Notes: generated by a model not told the origin, from the sequence alone. DNA of 64,000 bases from Orychophragmus violaceus (GCA_030180135.1 CM058239.1:47131270-47195269); one strand, 5' to 3'; numbered from the stretch's first letter, positions 12,367-23,389 are shown. Numbers and translations are program-made.

Positions 12367-12556
12367 ACAACGAGAGTTGGTTAATTAGCTAGAAAGGATT
12401 TAGGTGAGCAATTTATCTATTCGCAAAGAGATTTGGTCTATAGGAATTGTGAACGAAAGAACTTAGAATTAATGCATGTCTAGAACTCTGGGATACGCAA
12501 CGAGAGTTGGTTTGCTAAGTTGTTAGACAAAGATAATTATCGCAGCAAGAGCTGGT
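12367..12556 (+). repeat. Four interspersed copies of a 16-bp motif in the LTR
   Basis: Variants of CRCAACGAGAGTTGGTT occur at about 12367, 12421, 12496 and 12541. A related GCAAAGGAATTTGGTT occurs three times in the other Athila-like LTR (about 55854, 55921, 55964). They are direct repeats, non-coding, with unequal spacing. The role is unknown. Confidence 0.6.
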
Positions 12557-12868
12557 TAGTTATACTTCTGTGATTCTAGTTCAAGAACGCTATAGATTGA
12601 ATCCTGATTGTTTGTTATCTGATTTTCTGATTTCCTGAGAACTTTCTGAAACCTGACACTTTGCTAATTGCCTACACTCGCCTCATTGCACTCGTTTACT
12701 TGCTCCTTGTTTACTGCCTTACAATCTGTTTTGCGTAGCTTAATTCAACTACTCATAATCTATCGCGTGAATCTTGAGTCCTTGTGGATACGATACCCTG
12801 AAATACTACATTCGCATAATTATGCACTTGCAATAGAATATGGATTAAATCTTGCTCTATCAAGTTTT

Positions 12869-12885
12869 TGGCGCCGTTGTCGGGG
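12869..12885 (+). other. Primer-binding site, tRNA-Asp type
   Basis: TGGCGCCGTTGTCGGGG is complementary, with one mismatch, to the 3' end of plant tRNA-Asp. It lies 6 bp after the LTR, as in Athila elements. Confidence 0.8.
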
Positions 12886-12984
12886 ACTCATTTGATAGAT
12901 TCAGTATTAGAATTCAGACTAAGTATTTTTAATTTTTCTTGTTTTACTCACGTTCTTGTTTGTTTGGTGTTGCAGGAATCGTAT

Positions 12985-13021
12985 AGTGTCGATCGACACT
13001 CTTCTGGAATCGATCGACACC
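12985..13021 (+). repeat. Paired CGATCG module in the leader
   Basis: GTGTCGATCGACAC (12986-12999), 7-bp spacer, then GAATCGATCGACAC. It lies just upstream of gag. Confidence 0.85.
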
Positions 13022-13070
13022 GGACGCGACCAGTGATACCAAGCGCCTGGACACTTAGCAGGATTTTTCT

Positions 13071-14493
13071 ATGGAACCTGTGATTCTGATTCGCGGTGAA
13101 GACGCCATTTTACGAGGCCAGGAGGGTCATATATGCTACGCAAAGGGTCAAAAACTGGATGAGGAAGGAAACCCCATTGTGTCAGATGTTGCCGTGGGCG
13201 TTGAACATGCACAACAGGAAGCTGGTCACAAGAAGACACTTGCTGATTATAATAGACCGGATCAGTTTTATGCTAATCGGTCTGCGATTCGACAACCTAT
13301 ATTTACCAGAGCTGAATTTGAGCTGAAGCCAGAGTACTACGCACTGGTTTGGCATCATCAGTTTCATGGTATCTCTAGCGCATCCTATGGATCACATAGA
13401 GACCTTCGAGGAATTGGCTAGTGGTATTAAGGCTGAGGGAGTCTCTTCTGATTATCTTTTCTGCAAGCTCTTCCCATTCTCTCTTAATGGAGAAGCAGCT
13501 CACTGGTTGAAACAGCTACCACCACGATCTTTGACCACTTGGGATGCAGTCAAGAGGGGATTCCTTCGACATTTTTATGATGATGCTAGGTTCGATCAGC
13601 TTAGACAGGAACTCTTGACCTTCAAGCAGGGATCTACAGAGCCTTTTAAAACTGCTTGGGTGAGGTTTAAGAGGTACCAAAGAGATTGTCCACACCATGG
13701 TTTCTCTGAGGTGCAGTTGTTATGTATCTTTTTACGAGGAGTTGATTTGTGGTATCAGATGGCTATGGACGCAGCAAGTAATGGGAACTTCTACACTAAG
13801 TCTCCAGAAGGAGCCAAGGAGCTTATTGATATCTTGGTAACTAGCAATAGTGTCAAGAATGCTGATGTGGAGAGACAGAAGAATGGTGGTAAACCTGATA
13901 ATTCACAGATAGCTGAGTTGAATAACAAGATTGATTATGTCTACAGCATTTTGCTTAGGAAGAAGCAGCCCCATGAGGCATCTGAAGCTGAGGAGTGTGC
14001 ACAAGAAGCTGTGAATTACATTGAAGGGTATGGATTTCAGAGGTATGGTACTCAAAATCCTGCTTCTTTCACTCAGAAGTCTGCATTCCAGAAGCCTTTC
14101 CAACAGCAGAACAATTCCTTCACAAGGAACTATGGAGATTCTTCTTATCAGGCACTTCCTGTTACTAATGCTCATGGGAGTAGATTAGAAGCTATGATGG
14201 AGCAGTTACTTGAGGGGCAGACAAAGACCACTGTGGACTTCAACAAGAAGCTTGACGCTGTGTATGAAGATCTGAATGGGAAGTTTGAGTCTTTGAACAA
14301 TCATGCAAAGCAGCTAGATACACAGGTGGCTCAGATTTCAAGTTCTGTCAAAGGGATGAATGCTCAAAATGCTCATGTTAACGCCATCTCAGCCCAGGTT
14401 GAAGATAGGCTGGATCATGAAGAAGGATTTGGAGTTAAGGCTATGAAAATCGTGGAAAACAGAGAAGAATCCGAGTTTGCATACTCAGCGTAG
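13071..14493 (+). pseudogene. Athila-type gag, one frameshift
   Basis: The ATG at 13071 opens a gag whose first part ends at 13421. Homology continues in another frame from about 13366 to the stop at 14493, so one frameshift lies near 13370-13385. The core carries the retroviral-type gag signature (AAHWLKQLPP, FLRHFYDDAR, YQRDCPHHGF) and a C-terminal coiled coil (KLDAVYEDLNGKFESLNNH). The gag at 56558-58171 is clearly homologous along its length. The product would form the cytoplasmic particle. No zinc knuckle is visible, as expected for Athila gag. Confidence 0.88.
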
Positions 14494-14510
14494 ATCTGCA
14501 CTGATCATGA

Positions 14511-14753
14511 GTGTCGGTCGACACCCCTTGAAAGCCCAGAGTTCAAGAGTTTTGACGGACCGAAATTGACCGAGATCGACATTGATCTTTTGACTATAGC
14601 TCTCAGTGTTGTTCAACACCCTCTTTGTGTCGGTCGACATCATGTTCTAACGGCAATTTTGAGTCTCATGACGAACAGAAATCGACCATGCCCGACATTG
14701 AAGCGTCGACATCACTTAGTGTCGACCGACACCACTTCTGCGTCGGTCGACAC
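14511..14753 (+). repeat. Cluster of CGRTCG modules downstream of gag
   Basis: A single unit lies at 14511-14524. Pairs lie at 14606-14640 and 14719-14753, both with exactly 7-bp spacers. The first pair is degenerate (GTGTTGTTCAACAC) yet still palindromic. Confidence 0.85.
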
Positions 14754-15296
14754 CACGGTCGGGCAGATCAAGTTTCGTCCAAATCTGATGTTTTTTCTAA
14801 GGAGAGGGTCTACAAACCTCCTGTACTGTTCCTCAGAGTTCCTATGAGGTATAAACATGAGCAGAATGTGGTCAAGTGCATGGTGGTGATGGATAAGGAG
14901 CTGAATGAAACTCCACCAGCTGATGCTTCGCGAGTTCATCCTTGTGAGTTGAGATATGCAAAGAAGATGATCTCCACTGATGGTCATTTGAAAGAAGAAG
15001 TTCAGATTGGTGGAACTATAGTGTCTGATAGTGGAGAAAAGAAGATGGTGGTTCCTCAGGAATCTACTCTAACATCTTCAGAGCTTGCAACTGCTCATAA
15101 GCAGAAGGCTCCAAACATCACACCTAGGCCACATCTGACCACCCCAAGGTACGCATTCACTGACCTTAAGTATGCTAACTCTGATGATGATTTTGCAGGG
15201 AATAGAGTCAGGAAACGAAATGTTCCACCTGACCTTGCTGTCATTCCCAAGTTCCTCGGTCAGTCTCACGCACACAATGCATATATGCCACCATAG
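14625..15296 (+). CDS. Unrecognised ORF between gag and the 3' signals
   Basis: This open frame of up to 223 codons starts inside the module cluster. The plausible protein-like part begins around 14766 (FSKERVYKPPVLF) and ends at TAG 15294-15296. It is charged, with KKM and ELATAHKQK stretches, no cysteine cluster and no membrane segment. It sits where the other Athila-like element has its protease, but I see no DLGAS-type protease motif. It ends, like that protease, shortly before the conserved GCGCTGAGTGGGAGGCAACCCA block. It could be a highly diverged gag-PR tail or captured sequence. Whether it is translated is unknown. Confidence 0.4.
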   Translation: MCRSTSCSNGNFESHDEQKSTMPDIEASTSLSVDRHHFCVGRHHGRADQVSSKSDVFSKERVYKPPVLFLRVPMRYKHEQNVVKCMVVMDKELNETPPADASRVHPCELRYAKKMISTDGHLKEEVQIGGTIVSDSGEKKMVVPQESTLTSSELATAHKQKAPNITPRPHLTTPRYAFTDLKYANSDDDFAGNRVRKRNVPPDLAVIPKFLGQSHAHNAYMPP

Positions 15297-15385
15297 ATGA
15301 GGAGAATTTCGCGAAGGCACGCTCTGCCTTTAGGGAAACCACCTGACATCTGACCATCTGCCACAGTCGAGCTAACGACTAAAAA

Positions 15386-15410
15386 CAAGCGCTGAGTGGG
15401 AGGCAACCCA
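15386..15410 (+). other. Conserved Athila block AAGCGCTGAGTGGGAGGCAA
   Basis: This block is nearly identical to 59240-59264 in the second Athila-like element and stands at the same place after the last gag/PR-region ORF. Similar blocks are common in Athila-type elements; the function is not established. Confidence 0.6.
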
Positions 15411-15511
15411 TTGTAGGTTAGTTCTCTCTTCTTTTTGGTTTTTGTTCTTGTGTCTTTGATTTTTCTTGTTTTTGATGTTTCAGAACGTGATGAACAGGAT
15501 TGCAGACAACA

Positions 15512-15650
15512 GTGTTGATCGACACCGAACTAGTGTCGGTCGACACCAAACTCGAGAACACAGACCATAACAGAGGACGCTCGATTCGGATCAGATCTGT
15601 GTCGACCAAAGCCTTGTGTCGTTCGACACTGGCTGTGTGTCGGTCGACAC
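15512..15650 (+). repeat. CGRTCG module pairs in the 3' spacer
   Basis: Pairs lie at 15512-15546 and 15616-15650, each two 14-mers with a 7-bp spacer. A half-degraded unit lies at 15599-15612. Confidence 0.85.
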
Positions 15651-15734
15651 CAACCACACTAGCAGGTAAGGTTTCTGATTTTCTGAATTTTTTCCGGATT
15701 ATACCTTGTTCTCCCAAACCCAAGTTGTGATAAC

Positions 15735-16673
15735 ACTGGGGACAATGTTGTTTAAGTGTGGGGGAGGTAGTTACTGACCACCGTTTTCTTTCTTTTTTTA
15801 GAGTCAGTTCTTTGTTTTCAAAGACGTTTTATTGAGTCAAAATTGGTATGAAACAATGATTTTTCGAGGAAATTTTCGCTGGAACAGGAACTAAGTGACC
15901 ATTGGACGGACTTGCAGTAGCTCTATGACTGTTAGAAAACCACACACGGATCAACCTACCAAGGACACTCATATCTTCTCAGGTATTCAGAGGATCCACT
16001 ACTAACTTCACCTCTAATCTTGACTTAATCTTCTCACTCAGGGGCTTGGTATCTCTGGATCGGATTCCTCTGGTGTGCCTGACATAGCCTATAATCATGT
16101 TTGAGTATGGTTCCCTTCTCCCCTCCTTTGAAAGTAAAAAGAAGTAAACTGCGGATAAGCTAGTAGCTTCGAAGTGGTCACGGGAGTGGTAGAGACTCTA
16201 TTACCTCATGTGTATCCATGGAACTATGTCCAAAGTACACCCCGAATAATAAAGGGAAGAGCAATGATAGAAAAAAAAAATGATACCCAATGGGGAATAA
16301 TCAGTTGCTAAGGGTGAAAGGGAGAGGAAAGGAACCAAAAACCGATAGTTTGGTGGTCAAGCACTAACTGGGTTGATTCCATGTGTCCCCTGATCGATAC
16401 TCCTTTGGAGAGACCGCACTTGAATTCATAAAGAGGTTAGGGTGGTGAACTTGAATGTCCTGTCTTGATTGTGGAGTTTACTTGGAACAGTTGCTAAGTG
16501 TGAGGGAAGTACATTGTGGTCTTGATCTCTGCAGGGATGTTTACATGTGGTTTACTAAGTGAATGTGAACACGATGTTCTAAGACGAAATGAGTTTATGT
16601 GTTTTCAATCCTCTTTTTCATACTTTGGTTCTTTGTTTGCTTGAGGGCAAGCAAGAGGTAAGTGTGGGGTAGT
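15735..16673 (+). other. 3' untranslated region with internal and terminal purine tracts
   Basis: GGGGACAATG ... AAGTGTGGGGGAGG near 15740-15768 and AAGTGTGGGGTAGT ending at 16673 are both polypurine-tract-like. The region between them is non-coding and collinear with 62073-63029 in the second Athila-like element, including a shared GATACCCAATGGGGAA block. Confidence 0.65.
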
Positions 16674-17830
16674 TGATATATCATGGTTTTTCTAGGTTTT
16701 CAACCATGATATAAGTGTATATATTGAGTCTTTAACCTTGTATTTGGAGTCTTCTTAGTCCTTTGCAGGTTTAGGTACGTTTGGAGCTTATTTGGAGATT
16801 CTGGGAGCTTTTGGAGTGATTTTGCAGCATATATGGATTTCACAGAGTTCACTGGGTGCGTCTGCACTTGGTGTCGGTCGACACCACTAAGGACGAAATT
16901 CTTGCGCGTCAAAAATACAGCTTTTGGAGATTTGCAATATTTACCCAGAAATTTCCCATATTTACAAGAAGGCCCAAAATATGTTTTAGCTATTAATTAG
17001 GTTCTACAACCACTTGTTAGGCTAAGTTTGATTTTACAGATTATTCTATTAGATTAGGAGATTTGGGGCTGGTCTTGTTCTCGAGAGAGACTTGATTTTG
17101 AACCCCTTTTCTTACTCTTTTGGTTTTATATATGATATCTAATTCGACTATGTCTATTGTGATGATCGATATGTCTGAGTAGATCTCTTGTTAGGTTAAG
17201 GATTCTCGTTAAGGATTTCAAGGAATGTTAGAGTAATTGATTAATTTGGATTCATCATCTAGTTCTTTATCTAAATCGTTCTTAACGCTTAATCTAAATT
17301 GGCCATTTAGATTACTGATATTAGGTTGATTTTCACAACGAGAGTTGGTTAATTAGCTAGAAAAGATTTAGGTGAGAAATTTATCTATTCGCAAAGAGAT
17401 TTGGTCTAGAGGAATTGTGAACGAAAGAACTTGGAATTAATGCATGTCTAGAACTCTGGGATCCGCAACGATAGTTGGTTTGCTAGGTTGTTAGACATAG
17501 ATAATTATCGCAGCGAGAGCTGGTTAGTTATATTTCTGTGATTCTAGTTCAAGAACGTTATAGATCGAATCCTGATTGTTTGTTATCTGATTTCCTGATT
17601 TCCTGAGAACTTTCCGAAACCTGACGCTTTGCTAATTTCCTACACTCGCCTCATTGCACTCGTTTACTTGCTCCTTGTTTACTGCCTTACAATATGTTTT
17701 GCTTAGCTTAATTCAACTACTCATAATCTATCGCGTGAATCATGAGTCCTTGTGGATACGATACCCTGAAATACTACATTCGCATAATCGTGCACTTGCA
17801 GTAGAATAGGGATTAAATCTTTCTCTATCA
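16674..17830 (+). repeat. 3' LTR of the gag-only Athila-like element
   Basis: It is 1157 bp, begins TGATATATCATGG, ends TCTATCA and abuts the target copy CCCAT. It holds the same hairpin, one CGRTCG unit (16871-16884) and the four 16-bp motifs as the 5' LTR. Confidence 0.92.
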
Positions 17831-17835
17831 CCCAT
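17831..17835. repeat. Target-site duplication CCCAT, right copy
   Basis: It matches 11704-11708. Removing the element and one copy makes the LINE endonuclease read LSWGGMREI without a break. Confidence 0.92.
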
Positions 17836-19143
17836 GATAACTGATTTCCAATGCTTGGTGTTTCCTTAATCTGACAGTCTCGCACAAAAGATCGGAATGG
17901 ATAAAAGGATGTTTCCTCCCAATTTGGACATCCAAGAGTCTCCGAGCTATTCATAATCTCGTTAAAATCTCCTACAAGAAACCATGCTCCATTCCTTGTT
18001 AAACAAATGTCCACCAGTAAATCCCATACTCATCGTCTTCTTTGTTTAATAGGATCCCCATACACAATGTCATGAATTGTGACAATGTACCAACTGTCAC
18101 TTTCGTATCGATTATTCTATTGCTTGATAATAAACTCTCAACCTCATATGTACTTCTCCAAAAAAAGAGCTAAGCCTCCACTTAGACCCACATGGTTTAC
18201 TAGATAGCAGTGGTCATAACCCAAGGATATTTGAAGACCCAACACATAATCACTAGAGTTTTTAGTCTCTAGGAGGAATAGGAAATCCGGGAAATGGTCA
18301 CAACACATTTCCTTTAGGCGTCGAACTGTCAGGTTACCCGTCAAACACTAACAGTTCCAACTAAGCATCGTCATTGGGAATCAGATGGTTTCTGGTGAAA
18401 CATCAAACCTTCAGATTGTTTTGCGAGTTTAGAGAATACTTCATTATCCTCTGTTGCTTTGCGTTTACTCTGACCATCTATATTTTGTCCTAATGGACGA
18501 GCTTGTGTAGGTGTAACCATAATTGGAGAGTTAGTACGCTTACGACGAGACCAAGAAACCGTTTTGTTCGCATAACCCCGTTTCGAATTTGAAGATGAGC
18601 TAGCCTCCTGCAACCCATCTTAAACTCTAGAGCATTGTCCCCAAATTAACATTCCCAGTAGCATTCTGAACATTATCCAACGTCACACCAACGATAACTT
18701 TTAAAACCGCTTCCTCATTCCTCATGGTGGAAACCTTCCTCAGACCATTACCAATTGTTACCTCCTCCGCTACTGTGTTCTCAGCTTCCTGATATCTAAA
18801 ATCAAAGACATGATCTTTGCCTCTGTCCACATGTTGGGAGATGGTTGGTGGAGATTCTAAGCGCAGGACCGAGTTTTTTTCAGCAGCATTGTTAGACAAG
18901 TCATCCAACATTTTCTTCAACTGTAAATCCCGTAGACCCCACTGTTCCGGATCCGAGCATGTCATGTACATACGCATGTGTTCAAACACTTCTGGCGTGA
19001 CCACATTTGGTAACAGAGTAAAACCAAGGGGGTACTGATGCAGACAGATACGGCATAATTTTGTTAGCTACATTTGTATGACGTTGACGATGTAAACAAG
19101 GGCTAATAGTGAACCTAGGTTGTTGCTGAACCTGCGTATTCTT
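17836..19143 (-). pseudogene. LINE block: ORF1 C-terminal region and endonuclease N-terminal half
   Basis: On minus, 19143 to about 18371 encodes the low-complexity ORF1 tail (FEHMRMYMTCSDPEQWGLRDL; KRGYANKTVSWSRRKR). Then 18344-17836 encodes the endonuclease start (LTVRRLKEMC, FLLETKN, GLSGGLALF, and WFLVGDFNEIMN with its catalytic-site GDFN). Internal stops and frameshifts occur. Copia DNA cuts it at 19144-19148 and Athila-like DNA at 17831. Confidence 0.82.
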
Positions 19144-19148
19144 CCTTG
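19144..19148. repeat. Target-site duplication CCTTG, left copy
   Basis: CCTTG here and at 25974-25978 flank the Copia element exactly. Confidence 0.92.
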
Positions 19149-19830
19149 TGTTGGGAATGTCCTGAAATCTATTGTACTTACTCCAAGTGAAAGTCGTATT
19201 GTCGAGATGAGACAATCATATGACACTAGGTAGTCATAATGCTTTGCTAGAAGCCACTTATGATCAATGAGTTTAGAACTCATTGCTAGTGTTATATGAT
19301 CCTACAGGGTCACACACCTAAGCAAACTGGACGTTAAAGACGAGGTTCATCATTAATGTAATGATCCAGTGAATGCATATTTGATATGCATTCGATATCA
19401 ATATTCTGGGGCAGTGTCGATCGATGCAGATAGTGCATCGATCGATGCAACTCGCGGATTAATCAGATTAATTCGGTTTAATCGTTGGTTAATTCCGTTA
19501 TGGTTTAAGTCGACATATATAAGATATATGGTCGACCTAAACTGACAACAAACCTATTTCACAGCCACCAGAACACAGATAGAAACCTCTCTTGAGATTG
19601 GATCTCTATAGGCACTAGCATCCCTCCTGTTCAGTTTGTGTGTGTGTGGATACCAGTAGAGGCGCAGCATTTGAGGCGCTTCGTGATCTCGATTATCTGC
19701 AAATCTTCCGCTGCTAATCATCAGGTAAATCTGAGATCTCATAGATTCAATTACTTGAACCCTAGATCCTAGGCTCGGAATTCAGACCAGGGTTGCCTAA
19801 TTGGATTAGGAACTGCTAGAAATTCCTTCA
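19149..19830 (+). repeat. 5' LTR of the Copia element
   Basis: It is 682 bp. It includes a paired CGATCG module at 19414-19448, a TATA box at 19516-19523 nested in a GTCGAC ... GTCGAC inverted repeat, and ends TTCCTTCA before the primer site. Confidence 0.94.
19516..19523 (+). promoter_or_regulatory. TATA box of the Copia LTR
   Basis: TATATAAG is centred between GTCGACATAT and ATATGGTCGAC, an inverted repeat around the TATA element. The 3' LTR has the same structure. Confidence 0.6.
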
Positions 19831-19831
19831 G

Positions 19832-19843
19832 TGGTATCAGAGC
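19832..19843 (+). other. Primer-binding site, initiator tRNA-Met type
   Basis: TGGTATCAGAGC lies 1 bp after the LTR, the standard plant Copia primer site. Confidence 0.9.
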
Positions 19844-19990
19844 TTTAGGGTTCCATTGAATCAGTAGCATGTTGATTAGATTGGTTGAATCTGAATATGT
19901 GTATGGTTGATACAAACTTGCTAAAATTCGTTTTCATGAAAAACCTAGTTTAGGGTTCTGTTCGAAAACGTTTTAGGGTATTTTCGCATG

Positions 19991-20417
19991 GTGTCAATCG
20001 ATGCCAATCCGGCATCGATCGATACAGGGCGAAAACCCAAATAAAATTTAGGGTTTTTCGCATGGTGTCGATCGTTGCCAATCCGGCATCGATCGACACA
20101 GGGCGAAAACCCGAATAAAACTCAGTTTTCGCCTAGTGTCGATCGACACAAATGTTGCATCGATCGACACAAACCTCGCGAGATTGATGAATTGGTTCAA
20201 TTGGATTGGACCGGTTATCGAGCTTGGTTAAAGATGGTCGAACACTGTGAATGGTTTAATTGCGATTGTCTTGATTAGGTTGGCATCGACCGATGCTAAC
20301 GTAGCATCGATCGACGCTGACCGGTATTCAAAACCGGATCAATTGGATTGATCGGTTATCACGGAATTCTTTTGGTTATCCTGTATCGATCGACACTATA
20401 GTAGTGTCGGTCGACAC
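19991..20417 (+). repeat. Cluster of five CGATCG module pairs in the Copia leader
   Basis: Pairs start at 19991, 20065, 20136, 20283 and 20383, and every spacer is 7 bp. The first two sit in a roughly 74-bp direct duplication (GGTTTTTCGCATGG ... GGGCGAAAACCC). The cluster fills the untranslated leader between primer site and gag. Confidence 0.88.
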
Positions 20418-21065
20418 CAGACTTGTTGATTAGGTTATTGAACCTGAAATCACAGAACCGAAGCAAGATGAATCAATTAATTAGAAGAATTAAAACATAA
20501 TAAAACTGAACGTTTTAAATGGTTCTGTTCCTCAATCAAATATCAAGTGATACTTAATGTCTTTCCAATCTTGTCAACTGTCAAGACCCATTTAATTGTG
20601 TGATAGACTTGCAGTGCAAGATGTTCACAATTACATGAGTAAGACAGAGGTAATCGTGTTGATGGATTTGCAGTGCAAGACATCGACAATTACATGACTA
20701 AAGAGATTGGTTTACTTGACTGGGCCATCAAAATCGATTTGGGCTCAGAGACATCAGGTGGATTTGACATGAGATGTCAATCCACAACCAAGAGTTATAT
20801 TGGATATAACTAGCAAAGTTGTTGCTTACCTAGATAGCTAAATTTGGATGATAGCCAGTGGCTCACTCAAGTTTAGTGAAGTATGGGTCTTGGATCATTA
20901 TATTCATCTGGGGAAACATTGTTTGAATATAATGCGAGTTTTCTTAATAGTTAAGACTTCTCATTTCTTGAACATCATAACTAAAACCTCCCTTATTTTT
21001 CAGCTATGTCTAGCACAAACCATCGTAACAATTTCTCCCTGTGATCCGTCCTTGAGAAGGACAAG

Positions 21066-21884
21066 TTAAATGGATCCAACTTTCTTGAATGGTATCGGAA
21101 CTTGAGAATTGTTCTCAAACAGGAAAAGAAGGACTATGTCCTTGAGAAAGTTCTCCCCAAGAAGTACCGAGCCAATGCCTGGCAGTCAGATAAGGATGCT
21201 TGGGATAAGCATTCTAATGATGCGGTGGATGTGAGTTGTCTCATGTTGGCTACCATGAACTCGGAATTGCAGAAGAAATATGAGTACGTGGAGTCGCCGA
21301 AAGAGATGATCACTGGCCTGAAAAGTATGTTTCAGGAGCAGGCACGAACTCAGAGATACCAGACGGTTAGGTCTCCGATTGAGTGCAAGCTACCAAAGGG
21401 CGAACCAGTTAGTCCTCATGTCATTAAGATGATGGGTTATATTGATAACCTGGGGAAACTGGATTGTCCCATTAGTCAAGAGTTGGCTACTGACATCATT
21501 CTACAGTCACTGCCGTCAAGCTATGATCAGTTTGTTATGAACTATAACATGAACAACTTGACGAAGACGTTGACTGAATTGCATGTGATGCTTAAGACTG
21601 CTGAACCTAACATCAAGAAGGACACCCCAAATGTCCTTATGGTACAAAAGGGTAAAAAGTTTAAGAAACTTGGTAAGAACAAAGGTAATGGCAAGACGAG
21701 CTCGATTTTGAATCCAAGCGAGTCTGGCCATGTTCCTAAGGTTAAAACCAGTCCTTCTGAAGATGTTAAGTGCCGTTATTATAACGGTTATGGGCATTTG
21801 AAAAGAAACTGCAATAAATTCTTGGAAGATTATGAGACGCTGAAGAAGACGTACGAGACTTCTTCTTCAGGTATTATGTTATAG
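21066..21884 (+). CDS. Copia gag
   Basis: Gag homology starts just before the first in-frame ATG (LNGSNFLEWYRNLR, then ATG at 21102) and runs open to TAG 21882-21884. The capsid-like part includes ILQSLPSSYDQF. A CCHC zinc knuckle near 21768-21812 reads CRYYNGYGHLKRNC, so its second cysteine has become tyrosine and zinc and RNA binding is probably impaired. Downstream pol is broken, so gag is the best-preserved gene in this element. The family start codon is probably upstream, near 21005 (ATGTCTAGCACAAAC), with a frameshift between. Confidence 0.75.
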   Translation, partial: LNGSNFLEWYRNLRIVLKQEKKDYVLEKVLPKKYRANAWQSDKDAWDKHSNDAVDVSCLMLATMNSELQKKYEYVESPKEMITGLKSMFQEQARTQRYQTVRSPIECKLPKGEPVSPHVIKMMGYIDNLGKLDCPISQELATDIILQSLPSSYDQFVMNYNMNNLTKTLTELHVMLKTAEPNIKKDTPNVLMVQKGKKFKKLGKNKGNGKTSSILNPSESGHVPKVKTSPSEDVKCRYYNGYGHLKRNCNKFLEDYETLKKTYETSSSGIML

Positions 21885-23380
21885 AAGTAAATGTTACTTC
21901 TTATAGTCCTACTTATTGGGTATTGGATACCAGCTGTGGTACTCATATTTTGTGAAAATTTGCAGGGCCTGAGCAAAAGTAGGACTATGGAGAAAGGACA
22001 GTGGACCTATGAGTGGGAATGGAGCAAGAGTTGCTGCATTAACCGTAGGAGTATTTCATTTGTTTTTCCCTTTTATGGCATGTTTTGAACTTAAAACTGC
22101 TACTATGTACCTGCTATGAGCAGAAAGATTATTTCTATTCCTTGTTTGGATATGGAAGGATATCAGTTTTCAAGTTAAGAATAAGTGTTATTCATTTGAT
22201 TACAGTGATATATTTTATAGTAGCAATCCATTAGAGAATGGACTTTATGTTCTAAACCAGAATGTGCCTAACTGTAACATTAATACCAAGAGATTCAAGT
22301 CAAATGATACGAATCAAACTTCTTTCCAGCATTGTCGTTTTGAACCACATAAATGAGAAACAGATTCAGAAGCTCCATAGTGATGGGCTTTCGGGCTCAT
22401 CTGATTATGAATCAAAATGAGTTAAGTGAATCTTGTTTATTGGAAAACGACAGAGGCCCCTTTCAACAAAGGTAGTGTCGATCGATGCATGTATGCAACG
22501 ATCGATACAGGTTGCGAACGAACGGATAAAATGAAAGGGCCAGAGGATTATTGGGTTTTATACATACGGATGTACATGGCCCGATAAGCGCAAATGCTAG
22601 AGGAAATTTTCAGTACTTCATTACCTTTACTGATATTTTCAGAAGGTACGGTTATGCCTTATTTATAAGGCATAAGTCAGAATCTTTGAAAAGTTCAAAG
22701 AGTTCCAAAATGAAGTACAGAATCAATTTGGCAAAGGTATTAAACCTCTACGTTGAGATCATGGAGGTGAATACTTAGGTCAAGAATTTAGTGATCATCT
22801 GAGAGATTGTGAAAGTGTTTCACAATTCACTCCTCCTGTATCGGACTTTATTAGATATGGTTCGATCAAAGATGAGTCACTTAGATCTTCCATTATCTTT
22901 CTAAGAATACGCTCTAAAATTGTCTGAGTTTACTTTAAATAGAGTTCCATCAAAATCAGTTACAGAGATACCACATGAGATGTGGAATGTAAATGTTTCT
23001 GATTTATCCATCATGGAGATTTGGGGTTGCGAGACTTATATAAAACGTTTAATCTCTGATAAGCTCACACCCAAATCTGATAAGTGCTACTTCATTGGTT
23101 GTCCTAACAAAACCAAGGCATGTTACTTTTACAACCAGTTCGAGAACAAATTGTTTGTTGCTCGGAACTATGTTTTCTTGAGAAAGACTTTCTTTCCAAG
23201 AAGAACAGTGGGAGTAAAAGTACAACTCGAAGAAATTCGAAAATCACAGGAGACTGCTCAACCTGATGAGGAAGAGCAGCAGTTGGATCTACAAAGAGTT
23301 GTAGAACCTGCACCTGTGGTGCCTAGAGTTTATAAAGGATTTGGTAAATGTGTATTCGATATACATTTAAATGGCGAGTT
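21885..23380 (+). pseudogene. Copia pol: protease/integrase remnants
   Basis: Scattered frames encode pieces of the protease-integrase linker (about 21960-22090). The integrase core follows (HTDVHGP near 22557, then YFITFTD), and the integrase C-terminal region spans 22920-23330 (LNRVPSKSV, SDKCYFIGCP). Many stops and frameshifts break it. A paired CGATCG module (22475-22508) sits directly before the integrase core in what should be coding sequence. No functional enzyme can come from this copy. Confidence 0.78.
22475..22508 (+). repeat. Paired CGATCG module inside Copia pol, upstream of the integrase core
   Basis: GTGTCGATCGATGC, 6-bp spacer, GCAACGATCGATAC, followed by GGTTGCGAACGAACGG. The trailing GCGAAC also follows other copies (for example after 23424 and 58251). 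Confidence 0.85.
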
Positions 23381-23389
23381 TCTGAAGAA

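Larger units (their letters stand above)
11709..12862 (+). repeat. 5' LTR of the gag-only Athila-like element
   Basis: It is 1154 bp, begins TGATATATCATGG, ends CTCTATCA, and is followed by the primer site. It carries a terminal hairpin (11712-11747), one 14-bp CGRTCG quasi-palindrome (11904-11917) and four degenerate copies of a GCAACGAGAGTTGGTT motif (12367-12556). Confidence 0.92.
11709..17830 (+). mobile_element. Athila-like gag-only (pol-less) LTR retrotransposon, complete copy
   Basis: This 6.1-kb element has LTRs starting TGATATATCATGG and ending TCTATCA, a tRNA-Asp-type primer site, a gag, an unrecognised ORF and 3' purine-rich signals. It contains no RT, integrase or recognisable protease, so it must move with borrowed enzymes. 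The two LTRs differ at a few tens of sites by eye, so it is older than the Copia element. It is inserted in the LINE endonuclease region. Confidence 0.9.

Noticed and set aside
19068..19742. Minus-strand ORFs in the Copia LTR, repeated at 25145-25885
   Set aside because: LTR sequence repeated at both ends; no known antisense LTR protein fits, and one frame crosses the LTR border.
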